28,642 bases of DNA from a virus: positions 1 to 28,642 of IMG/VR virus record IMGVR_UViG_3300034198_012703; one strand, given 5' to 3'. Within the stretch, counting starts at the first letter, position 1. Each line of letters begins with the position of its first letter. Both the position numbers and the translations under genes were made by a program. Under the pieces are notes generated by a model. It made no database searches. It was not told the origin of the DNA and saw only the letters and a program-made list of their open reading frames with translations. This document shows, piece by piece, positions 13,201-19,291 of this stretch.

Positions 13201-13909
13201 ATGTTATAGTACCAACATCTATGCCATTGTTTTCTACTCCTAATACCTGTGTGACATCAATATTAAGCCTTAACAGGTCGTAGCCATTTTGACTTGGTTT
13301 TGATTGTATGTAAAAATGATTTCCAGGTTCGTTGATAACAAACTGGTATGTACCACCTTGTGCTAAAATTAAATTTGGATTATTTTCATTGCCGTTGCTG
13401 CTAAATCTCCAACTGCGGCTAGCACTATCAAAAGATACGTTGTAAGTGTATGTTAAAGGAACTCCGCCGGCACGAATTGGCACTGCGTCTGGGCCATTAG
13501 GTAACCAATAATAATTATTAAAATTTACAAACTTATCAAAATCAAAATGACCATCAAACGTATAATATTCATTATTGAACATTCTGTTATGGTCTGTAGT
13601 ATTACCGCCGTAGTAATTGATTTTATTAACTACGTCAGGGTACCCGGAATAAAAGTTTATCTTGTTGGCAGCACTATCTTTAACTATAACATGTGGTTCA
13701 AGTTGATAATTTTGTCTAGTAGCAGTTGGCTCTTTAATATAATTGTCAGTAGATTTGTAACTTGGAGAAAATTCACGTCCAATATATCCATTTACTTTAC
13801 GAAAATCTGGATCAGTTACTAACTGATCCATAGTTGCATTTAAGAATTTCTGATTGGTGTCAGTTCTAAATATTTCTGGTAGAAATTGAATTGTTTTTGT
13901 AACGGCCAT
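1250..13909 (-). CDS. Giant modular baseplate-associated structural protein with FG-GAP-like propeller (gp7 position)
   Basis: A single uninterrupted frame encodes 4,219 aa, about four times the length of T4 gp7, which occupies this position after gp6. Visible modules in order are: an N-terminal domain to about residue 140 with NYYWLPNGPD; a cupredoxin-like segment near 170-240 (GGTYQFVINEPGNHFYI, later GTITFTVP); a long conserved stretch near 1340-1380 rich in Trp/Tyr/Pro (YDTDRPHTHPWEMLGF, PDWWETRYGPAPYT); seven FG-GAP-like blades at about 2267-2975; two Gly-rich repeats at about 3635-3700 (GEGYLIPPVVSITGGGGKGA and GTGYTSIPTVKITGTGEGAS); a segment near 4030-4085 with GVVFINGEKITYYGID and RRGVDGTG; and a fibre-like beta module near 4103-4140. 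These modules recur in T4-like phage structural proteins. The start follows the gp6 stop by 20 bases with no strong ribosome binding site. I infer a baseplate wedge or peripheral adhesin; gp7 homology itself is not demonstrated. Confidence 0.8.
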   Translation of the reverse strand: MAVTKTIQFLPEIFRTDTNQKFLNATMDQLVTDPDFRKVNGYIGREFSPSYKSTDNYIKEPTATRQNYQLEPHVIVKDSAANKINFYSGYPDVVNKINYYGGNTTDHNRMFNNEYYTFDGHFDFDKFVNFNNYYWLPNGPDAVPIRAGGVPLTYTYNVSFDSASRSWRFSSNGNENNPNLILAQGGTYQFVINEPGNHFYIQSKPSQNGYDLLRLNIDVTQVLGVENNGIDVGTITFTVPHSEDQARWTSMPQAGTADLATTISYKDLQGRSVADINNIFKGIDGFTGSLDLKTLIFVSTDQVGGDDYWTSNAEFDTDIFDTAFDPSGVVPVDLRTSIFRINVYQDTYGEDHILLTPVSSVSPNNKVYVRAGAVYATYSFYVVVTNLYQQIPLITAPLTSLYYQSRQYQSAGTITVSNQQDSFIDPSTDIVGKVYYTSPNGVTLTNGLKITFDANTTATAYAGNTYYVEGVGTAIRLINVANTITPELADTNTYIGFDMGGSTSQYDWAITPPDVRASILPGNLADSTKWHWENGIPLNPNNPAELATINSYISSFDAAHTTGRGFDFDNFDSTITGALTADYITINRASQDLNAWSRSNRWVHIDVITATAAYLNQVPIIDQSARAQRPIIEFEADLQLFNYGKLAKDPVNILDTVITDAFSQVEGLSTPTLASADITVGNTTITLKNNTRIVFSADTNPNVKNKIYRFKIANTVASVTNPVYICYLTEEPDALVEAGHTTIILGGDKIGQQYYYNGASWIKAQQKSKINQPPLLDMLDADNNSFGDTSVYTNSSFVGTQLFSYLKGTGRNDSVLGFPLSYRNINNIGDIQFQNNYDSDKFTYLLGAVATTKNINTGLLIKNNGLTVGSKVNLWATVESLSKQYQLRKFTYDGTNNYFELEVLPNPSTLEPNLKVVVNNTNLALGQYAIIQIVDRYAVVVNPLLMQTGDTIYVQIFSDAISANSYYEVPKNLDLNSLNTNFQLLTLGQLRNHLIAVSQNNTAVTGQVPGNNNLRDLNYKSTPGNILQHSAPQIYSNLFLVNENLSFINGLRLAQKEYTKFKNRFLENALKLEIDYNDPASATDKILLTINAIKNNTFPWYYSDMVPYGQNNTSSLSYTVLTPTIRNYELTSIFDDTVLSSKAVLVYLTRVIDKKSTKTLLVKDHDYQFNKNTPSITILDSFNLLYGDVISIVEYSSTDGNYIPETPTKLGLYPKFVPQIYLDNTYVTPTQVIQGHDGSLTPAFGDFRDQLLLELELRIYNNLKISYNENNFNLYDYIPGKFRLTEYNLTEFNQIVTQNFLEWSGAGRIDYTTNGDFLNGNGFTWNYRKYNDIINGQSMAGSWRAVFKYFYDTDRPHTHPWEMLGFSEKPDWWETRYGPAPYTAGNSILWSDLSIGYIYSGSRTGFDAKFQRPGLVNFVPVDDQGNLRDPSVFLTKITSLTNAAISWAVGDIGPAENAWRRSSDYPFAVQYALALLKPARYFGTLANINNYKYSAEINQFIDSITNRHIQPTDIDVNGYNNANGSVSRTAGYVNWVSDYLTNLGIGNSAKYIKNALQGLSVQLAYHVGGYTGQNYITVLAEQSSPSSINDSIVVPKENYAIELSKSSPINKVTYSGVIVEKTSNGYSVSGYNLNDPYFTIIPSLVDNSYSSIKIGNETAILYKNYRPVKVRYSYGYEFKTIQQVADFLISYQRYLKSQGFIFNQINSDLTDTQDFTLSVKELLSWAQQGWQQGNVLVLSPVYTTLKLVTALSVVDEITNNPYAGRIIDVNFAPIKSNNFTVNRDANTFTFTSIGGQTIAFAELDLVQFEQTIIFDNQTVFNDIIYSPETGNRQYRLKLIGNKTGSWDGSPNIPGFVYNDNIIADWHANTDYLKGALVTYKSNYYTAVTDIPAAVTFNNTNWQLISKTDIQTGLLNNFSINAGKFTKFYDIDNPIEDSTILAYSQGITGFRERDYLTNIGMDTPTQNKFYQGFIKQKGTLNAVDALNGAQFGAIGSNIAYNEEWAIRVGEYGALDSNAYIEVILPEGNIQTSPTPILFVDIGTTKSDSIQSYNGNDVYRISGTYNVNVVAARTSDTITVQDLPKAGYVNLNDIDATIFDLRNYAVLDAVMSSLRDGYKIWTAKSFNGGWDVYRCSGLNNSILQLSYNNDNLVKVLTANPHGLQPGDIVAIKNFDSRFDGFYQVFSSDGENGFFILMYQNLSVIQSAKNIYGTGVVFKLFSMRISIPSQVTQLTPLNGWINNDKIWVDGVNGWEVYNKTKPWAYQQLVTLNSSEYTTFDKFGTSVKFNSDATTLLVGAPGNGTGRVTINQRSSADNTWIEGSSLIPQSNAVASFGQRVEIGGLDVAISAPSSNNGTGYVYVYKTQSSGIGLSQILTAPNVALSNAGFGTGMSISGDGRWLYVSSPGVGQVYAYAKINQTPVNQSFNLYGTETSANLLTQGINNTLTSAGGSSGNFTIYSGITSLVPGMDYTFGTNSINFIGITAQNHQTNTASGSTSTFTTTFTISSINRIRVNGIVKTQGNISAGQGDYTVVNHANGTGTVTFLTSPATGANVYIENGTSYIFYQNDYYSLQSQVLTADHFTNFGTSIKTSTDGTQLIIGAPNYTVSNATQAGAIFVYDRSVEKFTGTGSNDIFITKDPLTTIHHVELNGITQIEGHDYAVRSGAVQFDIPPTPGSSITIDTNKFRLLNYLTSVSPNAYDNFGQIVDLCPVNCTVYATVPKYKNTINEGAVFRFTNTGRVYGTITGTIYNPRVNPGDWIRINGVVISFDSSSLDSVILKINNSNILGVVASNANGYLQINSTLQSNYKKLDLAPGDGTAFTDLGLQVFGYTQTITQTVPGEKFATGFAVADTADTILISSSGATTIQDNTFDGTKTIFDSGATVFTHPVTGSGAVYTYDLMSTPSATVTNPSLFAFSQQLESINLAQNINYGASMDVRSNYMAVGSDKDSFVVNQGGTVEILHNATGVKGWSLIRSQDTSVDINSLSSAYIYNSVTQKMITHLDHVDPAKGKILGAAEQFIDIKSQFDPAIYNSTLRTDVVNKIELSWNAHHVGRTWWDLSTIRYIDYEQDTITYRSKNWGKLFPGSVVTVYEWVSSNYLPSQYTANGGDGIPKYPDDTAYSSVVQVNQSSGIVTSTYYFWVSKKISVDTTLSTGRNISIIQLENMIRSPESQGILYLALLSTNAINLYNIYDQLVSNQVVLHVDTSKLTNTNIIHSEYQLVAEHDANVVFPSRIITKLRDSLSGQNSAGLLVPDPTLKPADRYGVLIRPRQGLFINRQIAVENFIDKVNAVMLANPIALQYNITTLKTSQPVPPGSYDFSVDMYSELAYVNTSTLDDGARALVNSDANNSGLWVIYQYVKSTNVWIVNRIQSYNTSLYWKFADWYMSDFDLSNSITYQVNIYADIKLLTLSAGNTIKVANNGNGTWAIYRVMTDLSLELVGVQNGTIQLLPSVYDLSNNNMGFDNDNFGVIRFDQNPFIELGYIFDAVYNDIFIDDLKIEFNNLFFVLINYVFSEQVAPDWVFKTSFATVTQNLRTLSQLPSYINDNQTYYQDYINEVKPFRTQIREYLPTYSSVDTALGRMTDFDLPTYFDPQSNTYRPLNIYNNIDASIISSADEYQDWLNNYTYSVISIELDNPGEGYLIPPVVSITGGGGKGATAIATINIDTGQVSGITVTYPGTGYTSIPTVKITGTGEGASGAAILNNQYYSIAPQNSYNTVRNLSTTLKFDRISFASNVQQWQANTAYATSSFVSYSGTAYLAVNANIATDAVFNPARYTVLRGDVFAQATDRITAYYQPIAGMPGKDYAQLMLGIEYPGVKITGAKFNANTLQFTSNVIGFNYQGMCITSNDTTQIDFVKLGFTPDNIITVEGLITNFQNNAQYTIVNVTSNSMMITGAPVSTIAYGANVRITYIDQTDNTNIDTIIQSSYLDTALGTRPEDINIVGGAYVDQYSSHAPEELIPGRLYDTLDLKVITLNAHDETYGWAYRSFYNMNGKREYFRISNQFSAQLAANLNVTDSNISVTSTQGLSIPNVNEAIPGVVFINGEKITYYGIDQVNKKLTQIRRGVDGTGVPLRHLANATVYNSSLDQMIPWSYANKYIYYTGNGTTTTFAANVDPYSLTMVVNGNVVQNWSFAPDTSISNQWNIVFTAPPANSANITIINNFEYSYLNMTGNTVSQYGYGGFVAANTIPATFIKDFTINSIGSSTFAYTDGVVNT
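4985..7110 (-). other. Seven FG-GAP-like blades (putative beta-propeller domain) inside the giant protein
   Basis: Seven segments share the pattern F/Y-G-x-S/x-h-x-h...D-G-x-x-h-h-h-G/S-A/S-P...G-x-V-x-h-Y. They centre on KFGTSVKFNSDATTLLVGAP, SFGQRVEIGGLDVAISAP, GFGTGMSISGDGRWLYVSSP, NFGTSIKTSTDGTQLIIGAP, NFGQIVDLCPVNCTVYATVP, KFATGFAVADTADTILISSS and NYGASMDVRSNYMAVGSD. Most are followed 10-25 residues later by a closing strand such as GYVYVY, GQVYAY, GAIFVY, GAVFRF, GAVYTY or GTVEIL. FG-GAP repeats form seven-bladed propellers in integrin alpha subunits and in some bacterial surface proteins. Long beta-rich insertions separate blades 3/4, 4/5 and 5/6. Coordinates are approximate. Confidence 0.7.
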
Positions 13910-13929
13910 TATTAACTACTTTACCTAAT

Positions 13930-16900
13930 TTATGTATTTAACCCTGCAGCAGATAGGTTGATTTGAGCCGCAGTTATTGCACTGATAATCTCAACATTGT
14001 CAACTGTGGCTGCACTGACAATAATTTCATTTGGCTCAGCATTGACTTGATATAGGCCGCCAAAACTAGCAGCGCCTGCATTGGGCACAATAATAATACT
14101 GGCAATATTTGGGACTAGCACTTGATGCAAGTAGGCCGCCAATTCACTAAAGTAAAAAGTTTCTCCAAAATCCCAATTTGAGATATTGAAATATGTGTTA
14201 ATGGCATTTATAACTGAACTCTTGACATCGTTATCGCTTACAACTATGTTGGGGTTCTTTACTACTTTGAATGTTGCTTGCAATGCTGTATCAGCTTTTG
14301 CACCAAATAATGGTTTAAATGACACAGTATTATAGATGATAGTGTCACTGAGTGCTTTATAATTGGACAATGCTCCGTAATTGGTGCTGAGTTCTTCGCT
14401 GGTTGGTGCAGACGGATTTGATATTTTTCCAGTTGTGTCGGCCAACCAATTAAAATAACTGTTGCTGTAATCTTGTGTTAATACATAAAGATCCATGATA
14501 TTTGTGGGGCTAGGATCTATTCTTCTATTGTTTGGACTTGCATGCGTGTATTGAAAATACAAATTGCTTCTTCCAGTCTGGACTTGATAATTTGTTAACA
14601 ATATTAAATTTGGATCAACAAATTGATAAAAATTATTTTCGGCGTATGCATAAAATATTTGGTTTTGCGGATACAGTCCCAGCACCGAAATTATGTCAGC
14701 ATGTGTAGCATAGGTAGAAATGATAGATCCGTCAGTAACAGGAATTAAACTTATAAAATTAGATGTGTTTGTAGTATCTTGTTTAAAATATACATATTTT
14801 TGTGTCTGGTTTACTGATGGTGCAACCAATTTAGTAAACAGATCAGGATCGTCAGGTATACCAGTTGAATTTGTGTCAGGAAATGATACTAAAATTTTTG
14901 TATTGTCTTCGTATCCATCACTTTCAACAATATTATTGTAAATTGTCCAAATTTGGTCAGATCCCAATGGTACCAAACTGTCTGGCCGAGTATTTGTTTT
15001 TAATACTTTTATTTGGTCATAGATTGTCTGTCCCAACGTAGTGTCGTATACTTTGACTTGTGGATCGAAATAAAATCTTGTTTCTTGAACGCTTTCAAAT
15101 GTGTATGCTAGCCCTCTATAGGTAACAACATACTCTTGATTTATATATTCAAATTTAATAAACCAACTGCTGTCAAGCCCCTGTCCACTTAAATCACCTT
15201 CATTGGCAAGACTGTAATCAGCATCACTCAAATTTGATTGATCTATCAATGCCCAACCTGCAATATCTGTAGTCACTCCGTTTATTTTTATGCCAGTGCT
15301 GTAACGGAATCCAAATTTTTTGTTATAAATCAAGATATTATTTACAATAGTAGAGATAATATCATTACTCCAAGTATTGGTCCAGGCTGGCAATATCTTA
15401 TCAAGTATAGCTCCTGATGGTACAATAGAATTCAAATTTGCTTGTGTATTGTTGTTGTAAGATACACTGGCCCACATTTCTACTCTGTCATTGCTGGTTT
15501 GAGGAGTGCCTGCTATCAACTGATTTTGTGCATTGAAATAGTACCCTGTTGGCGCAAGGAAATGCACCAGTGCCCCAACAGTGATAAATTGGAAGTTGTT
15601 GCTTGCCCCTAACCCGATACTTATTGGATTACTATTTGCATCAACAAAATATCCAACACTGGAATTGGCGCCAAAACTGACCTGTGCCCAACTGTTGACG
15701 CTGCCGTTTAGTGGCACTGGGCGTGTAGCAGTACTGTAGAACAACTGTGTCATTTCCTTTGATTGAATCAAAGGCAAAATTTGATTAATAATGATGGCTG
15801 CCACTTGACTGCTACTGTTGAATTGAAAACTCAATGTATTTGCAGTTGGCGATTCATAAATTATTCCGTCTTCGGCAAATATATTTGTGCTTGAGTATTT
15901 TCCTGTTACATCAATTACATCTAGATATCTGCTAATGCCCGAACTGGTACGATTTACTGTTTTAATTTTTAAAATATCACTAAACATCGTATACGGAAGA
16001 ATATTATAATCTTCACCAGTGATCATACGATTTTGTGTGTAATACTGTTGCGGAGCTTTAGAGCGTATGTCGTTTATACTCTCTCGTGTGCTGGCATTTG
16101 TTACAGTATATTTTAAACTGGCATGTATGGTCAAACTTTGTGTTGCACCCGACGCACTCACATAAGGTATAGTCAATGTGATATTTTGCATTTCGTCAGG
16201 AGTAATTTTGTAATTTAAATTGTTGCCTTGACGGTAGTATAATCGAAAATTTCCTTGTGGCACATTGGTAAACGAACCATCACCAAATATTAGATCAATT
16301 TGATCGTTTGCTCGTGTATTAACCTGGAATAAATTTCTATCTGCAGAATTGTTATAAATGATGTTGAGCCCGCTGATCGCAGGAACTTGTGCCCATTTTA
16401 CGCTATCAGCATTTGATTGATTTAATGCATATAACCAAACATCGGTATTGTTGATGTTATCGAAGTTGATGTTGACAACTCTGTTGGGTAAACTGTCAGC
16501 AATGTTAAATACCTGTGTCTGCAAAGAGCCTTGTGTAAAATACACAAAAAACCCAGTGTTATTACTGCCGTTGCCTAAATTATCATTGAGGTATAAAAAG
16601 TTAAAACCACCGTTTGGAGTAGGGTCAACTTCGTAAACATAACTTTCACCTGCAGTGGTTGCACTCACTGCTTCAAAATTTGTTGTTACACCTTCAACTT
16701 GAGCAGTATACGGTACAACTGGCGTTTGAGTCGATGGTATTCTTATAGTGTATTCATCAGTTCTTACACCATTTAATGTTTGGCTGCCACCAGGTTTGCC
16801 TACCACCTGACTTGAGATCAATGTGGCATTTAACACAGTGATAAACTGTTCTAACCAATTGTCATTGGACGAATCATTCCAGCTGATATTTAAATTGGCC

Positions 16901-17310
16901 AAATTGAGCCCATTGCTGTCGGTAACATTTTCTGTGGTGCTTACAGAATCAAATTTCAAATATCCTGTAGCAGAAATGTTGCGTTTAGGATTATAACTGA
17001 TTAACCTCGCTAGTTTTAAAATACTATCGCGACGATCAGCCGTATCAATGAAATTTTCGCGTGCATTTAAATCTGTGCGAAAAGCTAAACTTTGCCCTAA
17101 AAATGCAATTAAATCAATCAGTGCAATGTATTCGCTACTATCAATAAAATCATTAAAATCTTCAGGATAGTAAGTTTGCAAGTAATTGATCATCGACTTG
17201 CGTAGTGTTTCGAAGTCGTAACTCCGAAAATCAGCTTCTCTAAAAGTCTGATATATTTTAGTCCAGTCTTGCTGAACCAATAAACTGGTTTGACGTGTTG
17301 TTAATGCCAT
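13930..17310 (-). CDS. 6: Baseplate wedge protein gp6 (gpJ/baseplate J-like), enlarged
   Basis: The 1,126-aa product matches the T4 gp6/baseplate J family at both ends. The N-terminal part has YYPEDFNDFIDSSEYIALID, then the helix LGQSLAFRTDLNARENFIDT and the R-x-S-I-L-K-L-A-R-L-I-S-Y-N-P segment. The C-terminal part has NTYFNISNWDFGETFYFSEL, the usual fold end of this family. gp6 forms the ring that ties wedges together in the baseplate. T4 gp6 is about 660 aa, so roughly 450 extra residues lie between the conserved ends. I chose the ATG at 17310: a TTG at 17316 would add two residues, but the ATG is preceded by ATATGGAT and by a GATAAATA late-promoter-like box at fixed spacing. It follows gp25, as in T4, and precedes the giant gp7-position gene. 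Confidence 0.93.
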   Translation of the reverse strand: MALTTRQTSLLVQQDWTKIYQTFREADFRSYDFETLRKSMINYLQTYYPEDFNDFIDSSEYIALIDLIAFLGQSLAFRTDLNARENFIDTADRRDSILKLARLISYNPKRNISATGYLKFDSVSTTENVTDSNGLNLANLNISWNDSSNDNWLEQFITVLNATLISSQVVGKPGGSQTLNGVRTDEYTIRIPSTQTPVVPYTAQVEGVTTNFEAVSATTAGESYVYEVDPTPNGGFNFLYLNDNLGNGSNNTGFFVYFTQGSLQTQVFNIADSLPNRVVNINFDNINNTDVWLYALNQSNADSVKWAQVPAISGLNIIYNNSADRNLFQVNTRANDQIDLIFGDGSFTNVPQGNFRLYYRQGNNLNYKITPDEMQNITLTIPYVSASGATQSLTIHASLKYTVTNASTRESINDIRSKAPQQYYTQNRMITGEDYNILPYTMFSDILKIKTVNRTSSGISRYLDVIDVTGKYSSTNIFAEDGIIYESPTANTLSFQFNSSSQVAAIIINQILPLIQSKEMTQLFYSTATRPVPLNGSVNSWAQVSFGANSSVGYFVDANSNPISIGLGASNNFQFITVGALVHFLAPTGYYFNAQNQLIAGTPQTSNDRVEMWASVSYNNNTQANLNSIVPSGAILDKILPAWTNTWSNDIISTIVNNILIYNKKFGFRYSTGIKINGVTTDIAGWALIDQSNLSDADYSLANEGDLSGQGLDSSWFIKFEYINQEYVVTYRGLAYTFESVQETRFYFDPQVKVYDTTLGQTIYDQIKVLKTNTRPDSLVPLGSDQIWTIYNNIVESDGYEDNTKILVSFPDTNSTGIPDDPDLFTKLVAPSVNQTQKYVYFKQDTTNTSNFISLIPVTDGSIISTYATHADIISVLGLYPQNQIFYAYAENNFYQFVDPNLILLTNYQVQTGRSNLYFQYTHASPNNRRIDPSPTNIMDLYVLTQDYSNSYFNWLADTTGKISNPSAPTSEELSTNYGALSNYKALSDTIIYNTVSFKPLFGAKADTALQATFKVVKNPNIVVSDNDVKSSVINAINTYFNISNWDFGETFYFSELAAYLHQVLVPNIASIIIVPNAGAASFGGLYQVNAEPNEIIVSAATVDNVEIISAITAAQINLSAAGLNT

Positions 17311-17330
17311 AGACAAATATCCATATTAGA

Positions 17331-17338
17331 TATTTATC
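17331..17338 (-). promoter_or_regulatory. Candidate T4-type late promoter box GATAAATA for gp6
   Basis: The minus strand reads GATAAATA in the 42-base gap between gp25 and gp6, one mismatch from the T4 late consensus TATAAATA. The ATG at 17310 lies 20 bases downstream. Between them is ATATGGAT, whose GGAT can act as a ribosome binding site about eight bases before the ATG. The predicted leader is only about 15 bases. Confidence 0.6.
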
Positions 17339-17358
17339 GACTTTATTCTATACTAATA

Positions 17359-17736
17359 TTAAGATGTAGTTAGCGTATTGCTATTGTTGTTAAAAGTCAA
17401 CTTTATGCTCTGGCTTTGATCTCTTGGAATATATGTAAGATCAATCTGCAGTTGAATACCTATATCCAATTGGTCTACAGTGACTTTGGTAACTCTAACC
17501 CTGGGATCGTAGGAAATAATAGTAGACACATCATCTATAATTGCCGATTTGGTAGATTCTGTTAAGGGTTCAAAAATCATATCCCATATTATGGTGCCAA
17601 AATTTGGCTGCATTAGCTTTTCGCCTTTGCGTATGCTGAAGTGATTGATAAGATCGCATTTAACTAACTCAAAATTAGTTACTCTAAATTTTTTATATCT
17701 ATCTACTGTACTGAATCCGCGATATGTTATTGCCAT
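17359..17736 (-). CDS. 25: Baseplate wedge protein gp25 (GPW/gp25 family)
   Basis: The 125-aa product carries the gp25 hallmarks. Residues 36-58 contain RKGEKLMQPNFGT followed by IFEPL, and DPR at 77-79 stands where the family has its conserved E/D-P-R motif. Length is close to T4 gp25 (132 aa). gp25 is the small core wedge subunit that joins gp6 and gp53 and has a fold related to TssE of type VI secretion. An AGGAT ribosome binding site lies about 11 bases before the ATG. The gene sits 16 bases after the 509-aa gene and directly before gp6, the same gp25-gp6 order found in many contractile-tail clusters. Confidence 0.95.
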   Translation of the reverse strand: MAITYRGFSTVDRYKKFRVTNFELVKCDLINHFSIRKGEKLMQPNFGTIIWDMIFEPLTESTKSAIIDDVSTIISYDPRVRVTKVTVDQLDIGIQLQIDLTYIPRDQSQSIKLTFNNNSNTLTTS

Positions 17737-17752
17737 ACTATTACTTATCCTG

Positions 17753-19282
17753 TTAAACTCCTGTTAAACTAACACCCACAACACCAAGTTTGTTTGCTAC
17801 TACAGAAGCAGTTTGGCCACCAAGTAATGCAGTTGCAGGAGATGCTATAGCAGTTGCACTTGCCAACAGTTGACTACTCACACCATTAACTGCTTGCCCG
17901 GCTGTAGCTGCAAGTGACGAAGACAAATTTGATACTCCTGTTAACGATGCAGCTGCTGATGTTGCAGATGATAAGGCCGCACCAGCCGACCCTAATAACG
18001 ATGTAGCTGCCGATGTTGCAGATGATAAGGCTGCACCAGCTGACCCTAATATACCATCTGACAACGGATTTGGTATTTTGCTGGTATCCAAAGACGGAAG
18101 ACTAGGCAACACTGATGGAAATGTTGGAGGATTAAATGTACTTGGCGACGATAATGCAGCCTGTACACCATTAACTGATGCATTTGCTAATGCTATAGCA
18201 GGCGATATGCCTTTGCTTTTGGCATCAGCAATAATCTGTGCTTTTTGATCTGGAGTTATTTTGGGAGCAGGTGAACTGGTGTCGGTACTTGACCCAATTG
18301 GCAATGCCACTCCAGCGGCCAAGGCCCTTGCTAGCACTGTTGAAGGGTTAATAGACAATGATTTTATATTTGGCAATACTTTTCCTAGTGCAGATGCAGC
18401 CATACTAACATCTGCAAATGCATTTGCTTTTGCTCCAAATGCCGCACCTGCAGCCGATGCTAGACCGCTGATATTAGTAGCTCCAGCAGCTAGTCCAGCA
18501 GTTAATGCTGATGTAGCACTAGCGGATACTGCTGATGCAGCATTAAATGCACTAGTTAAACCAGAAGGGATTGCACTAGTTATTCCAGACGTTAATGATT
18601 GTGCACTGAGTGAACTTCCACTGGGTACACTGGGCAAGTTTGATAGCTTGCTTGCTAATCCTGCAGCACTTGTTGCCAAAGAATTAACTCCAGAAATTAT
18701 ACTTGCTGATGACAATGGGCTAGTTGTTGAAAGCCCAGGTATGCTGGGTAAATTAGGCAATCCTGCCGTTAATGATGCAGCCGATGGCAAGCCAGGCAAG
18801 CTAGGCAAGCCAGGCAAGCTAGGCAATCCTGCCGTTAATGATGCCACCGATGGCAACAGCGAATTAACAGAAGCTTTCAGAGAAGCAGCGGCACTGGCTG
18901 CAGTTGCACTGGCTGCATCGCTGGCAGCGGCTACATCACTTAATTTTTCAGGTTTTATTTTTTCACTTGATAATTGTTGCAGATCTAATCTAGCAATACT
19001 GGGTAAAGCAAATGTTGGCAAACTACCGCTAGATGCCTCCGCAGTTGATGTTCCAGTACCTGCTATACCGGGCAAATTTATTCCATTTGTTATGGCAGAT
19101 GCTACTGCCGATGCAGGGTCTTGCCCTAAAGCAATGGCGCTGGCTTTTACTGCTTTGAGTTGGTCCAAGCTGAGGCCACCACCTAGTCCGTTGCCAGCAC
19201 TAGCAATTGCAGCTGATACCCCACCACTGACCATAGATACTTGCGACTGCAGTTGACTACTAAGCTGATCATAAACTCCCAT
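17753..19282 (-). CDS. Low-complexity Ala/Ser/Leu/Pro-rich protein, probable virion component
   Basis: I do not recognise a family. The 509-aa product is dominated by Ala, Ser, Leu, Gly and Pro, with almost no Cys, Trp or His. It has internal repeats: LPSLPG units near residues 150-170, two 18-residue copies of GSAGAALSSATSAA-type sequence near the C-terminus, and two related helices (DQLKAVKASAIALGQDPASA and DQKAQIIADAKSKGISPAIA), each followed by an Ala-rich A-x-x-N-G segment. There is no clear signal peptide. An AGGA ribosome binding site lies seven bases before the ATG. Position between spike and gp25 genes suggests a tail or baseplate component, perhaps a flexible linker, tape-like or tip protein. 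The style resembles the disordered C-terminus of the neighbouring gp5-like spike. Confidence 0.7.
   Translation of the reverse strand: MGVYDQLSSQLQSQVSMVSGGVSAAIASAGNGLGGGLSLDQLKAVKASAIALGQDPASAVASAITNGINLPGIAGTGTSTAEASSGSLPTFALPSIARLDLQQLSSEKIKPEKLSDVAAASDAASATAASAAASLKASVNSLLPSVASLTAGLPSLPGLPSLPGLPSAASLTAGLPNLPSIPGLSTTSPLSSASIISGVNSLATSAAGLASKLSNLPSVPSGSSLSAQSLTSGITSAIPSGLTSAFNAASAVSASATSALTAGLAAGATNISGLASAAGAAFGAKANAFADVSMAASALGKVLPNIKSLSINPSTVLARALAAGVALPIGSSTDTSSPAPKITPDQKAQIIADAKSKGISPAIALANASVNGVQAALSSPSTFNPPTFPSVLPSLPSLDTSKIPNPLSDGILGSAGAALSSATSAATSLLGSAGAALSSATSAAASLTGVSNLSSSLAATAGQAVNGVSSQLLASATAIASPATALLGGQTASVVANKLGVVGVSLTGV
17946..18053 (-). repeat. 54-bp tandem repeat, two copies, in the 509-aa gene
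   Basis: Copy one is 17946-17999 and copy two is 18000-18053. They differ at only a few positions, mostly third codon bases, and encode two 18-residue GSAGAALSSATSAA-type units. The repeat is in frame, so copy-number change would shorten or lengthen the protein without a frameshift. Confidence 0.9.
18754..18856 (-). repeat. Nested direct repeats: outer 36-bp pair around an 18-bp tandem
   Basis: A segment beginning taggcaatcctgccgttaat occurs at 18754-18789 and again at 18820-18856. Between them, an 18-bp unit (gccaggcaagctaggcaa) is perfectly repeated at 18791-18808 and 18809-18826. On the minus strand the 18-bp unit encodes a six-residue LPSLPG-type repeat. Because all lengths are multiples of three, recombination between copies keeps the frame. 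Confidence 0.9.
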
Positions 19283-19291
19283 GGTGTATTC

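Noticed and set aside
1250-13950. Shared TAAATACATAA at the ends of gp6 and the giant gene
   Set aside because: Both genes end with codons for Asn-Thr-stop, and the TAAATAC part looks like a weak late promoter. With two mismatches to TATAAATA and different downstream spacing, I do not call promoters here.
18261-19256. 331-codon open frame on the plus strand opposite the 509-aa gene
   Set aside because: It is the antisense reading of an Ala/Ser/Leu/Pro-rich gene; such composition leaves few stops on the other strand. The minus-strand gene has a good ribosome binding site and fits the cluster direction.
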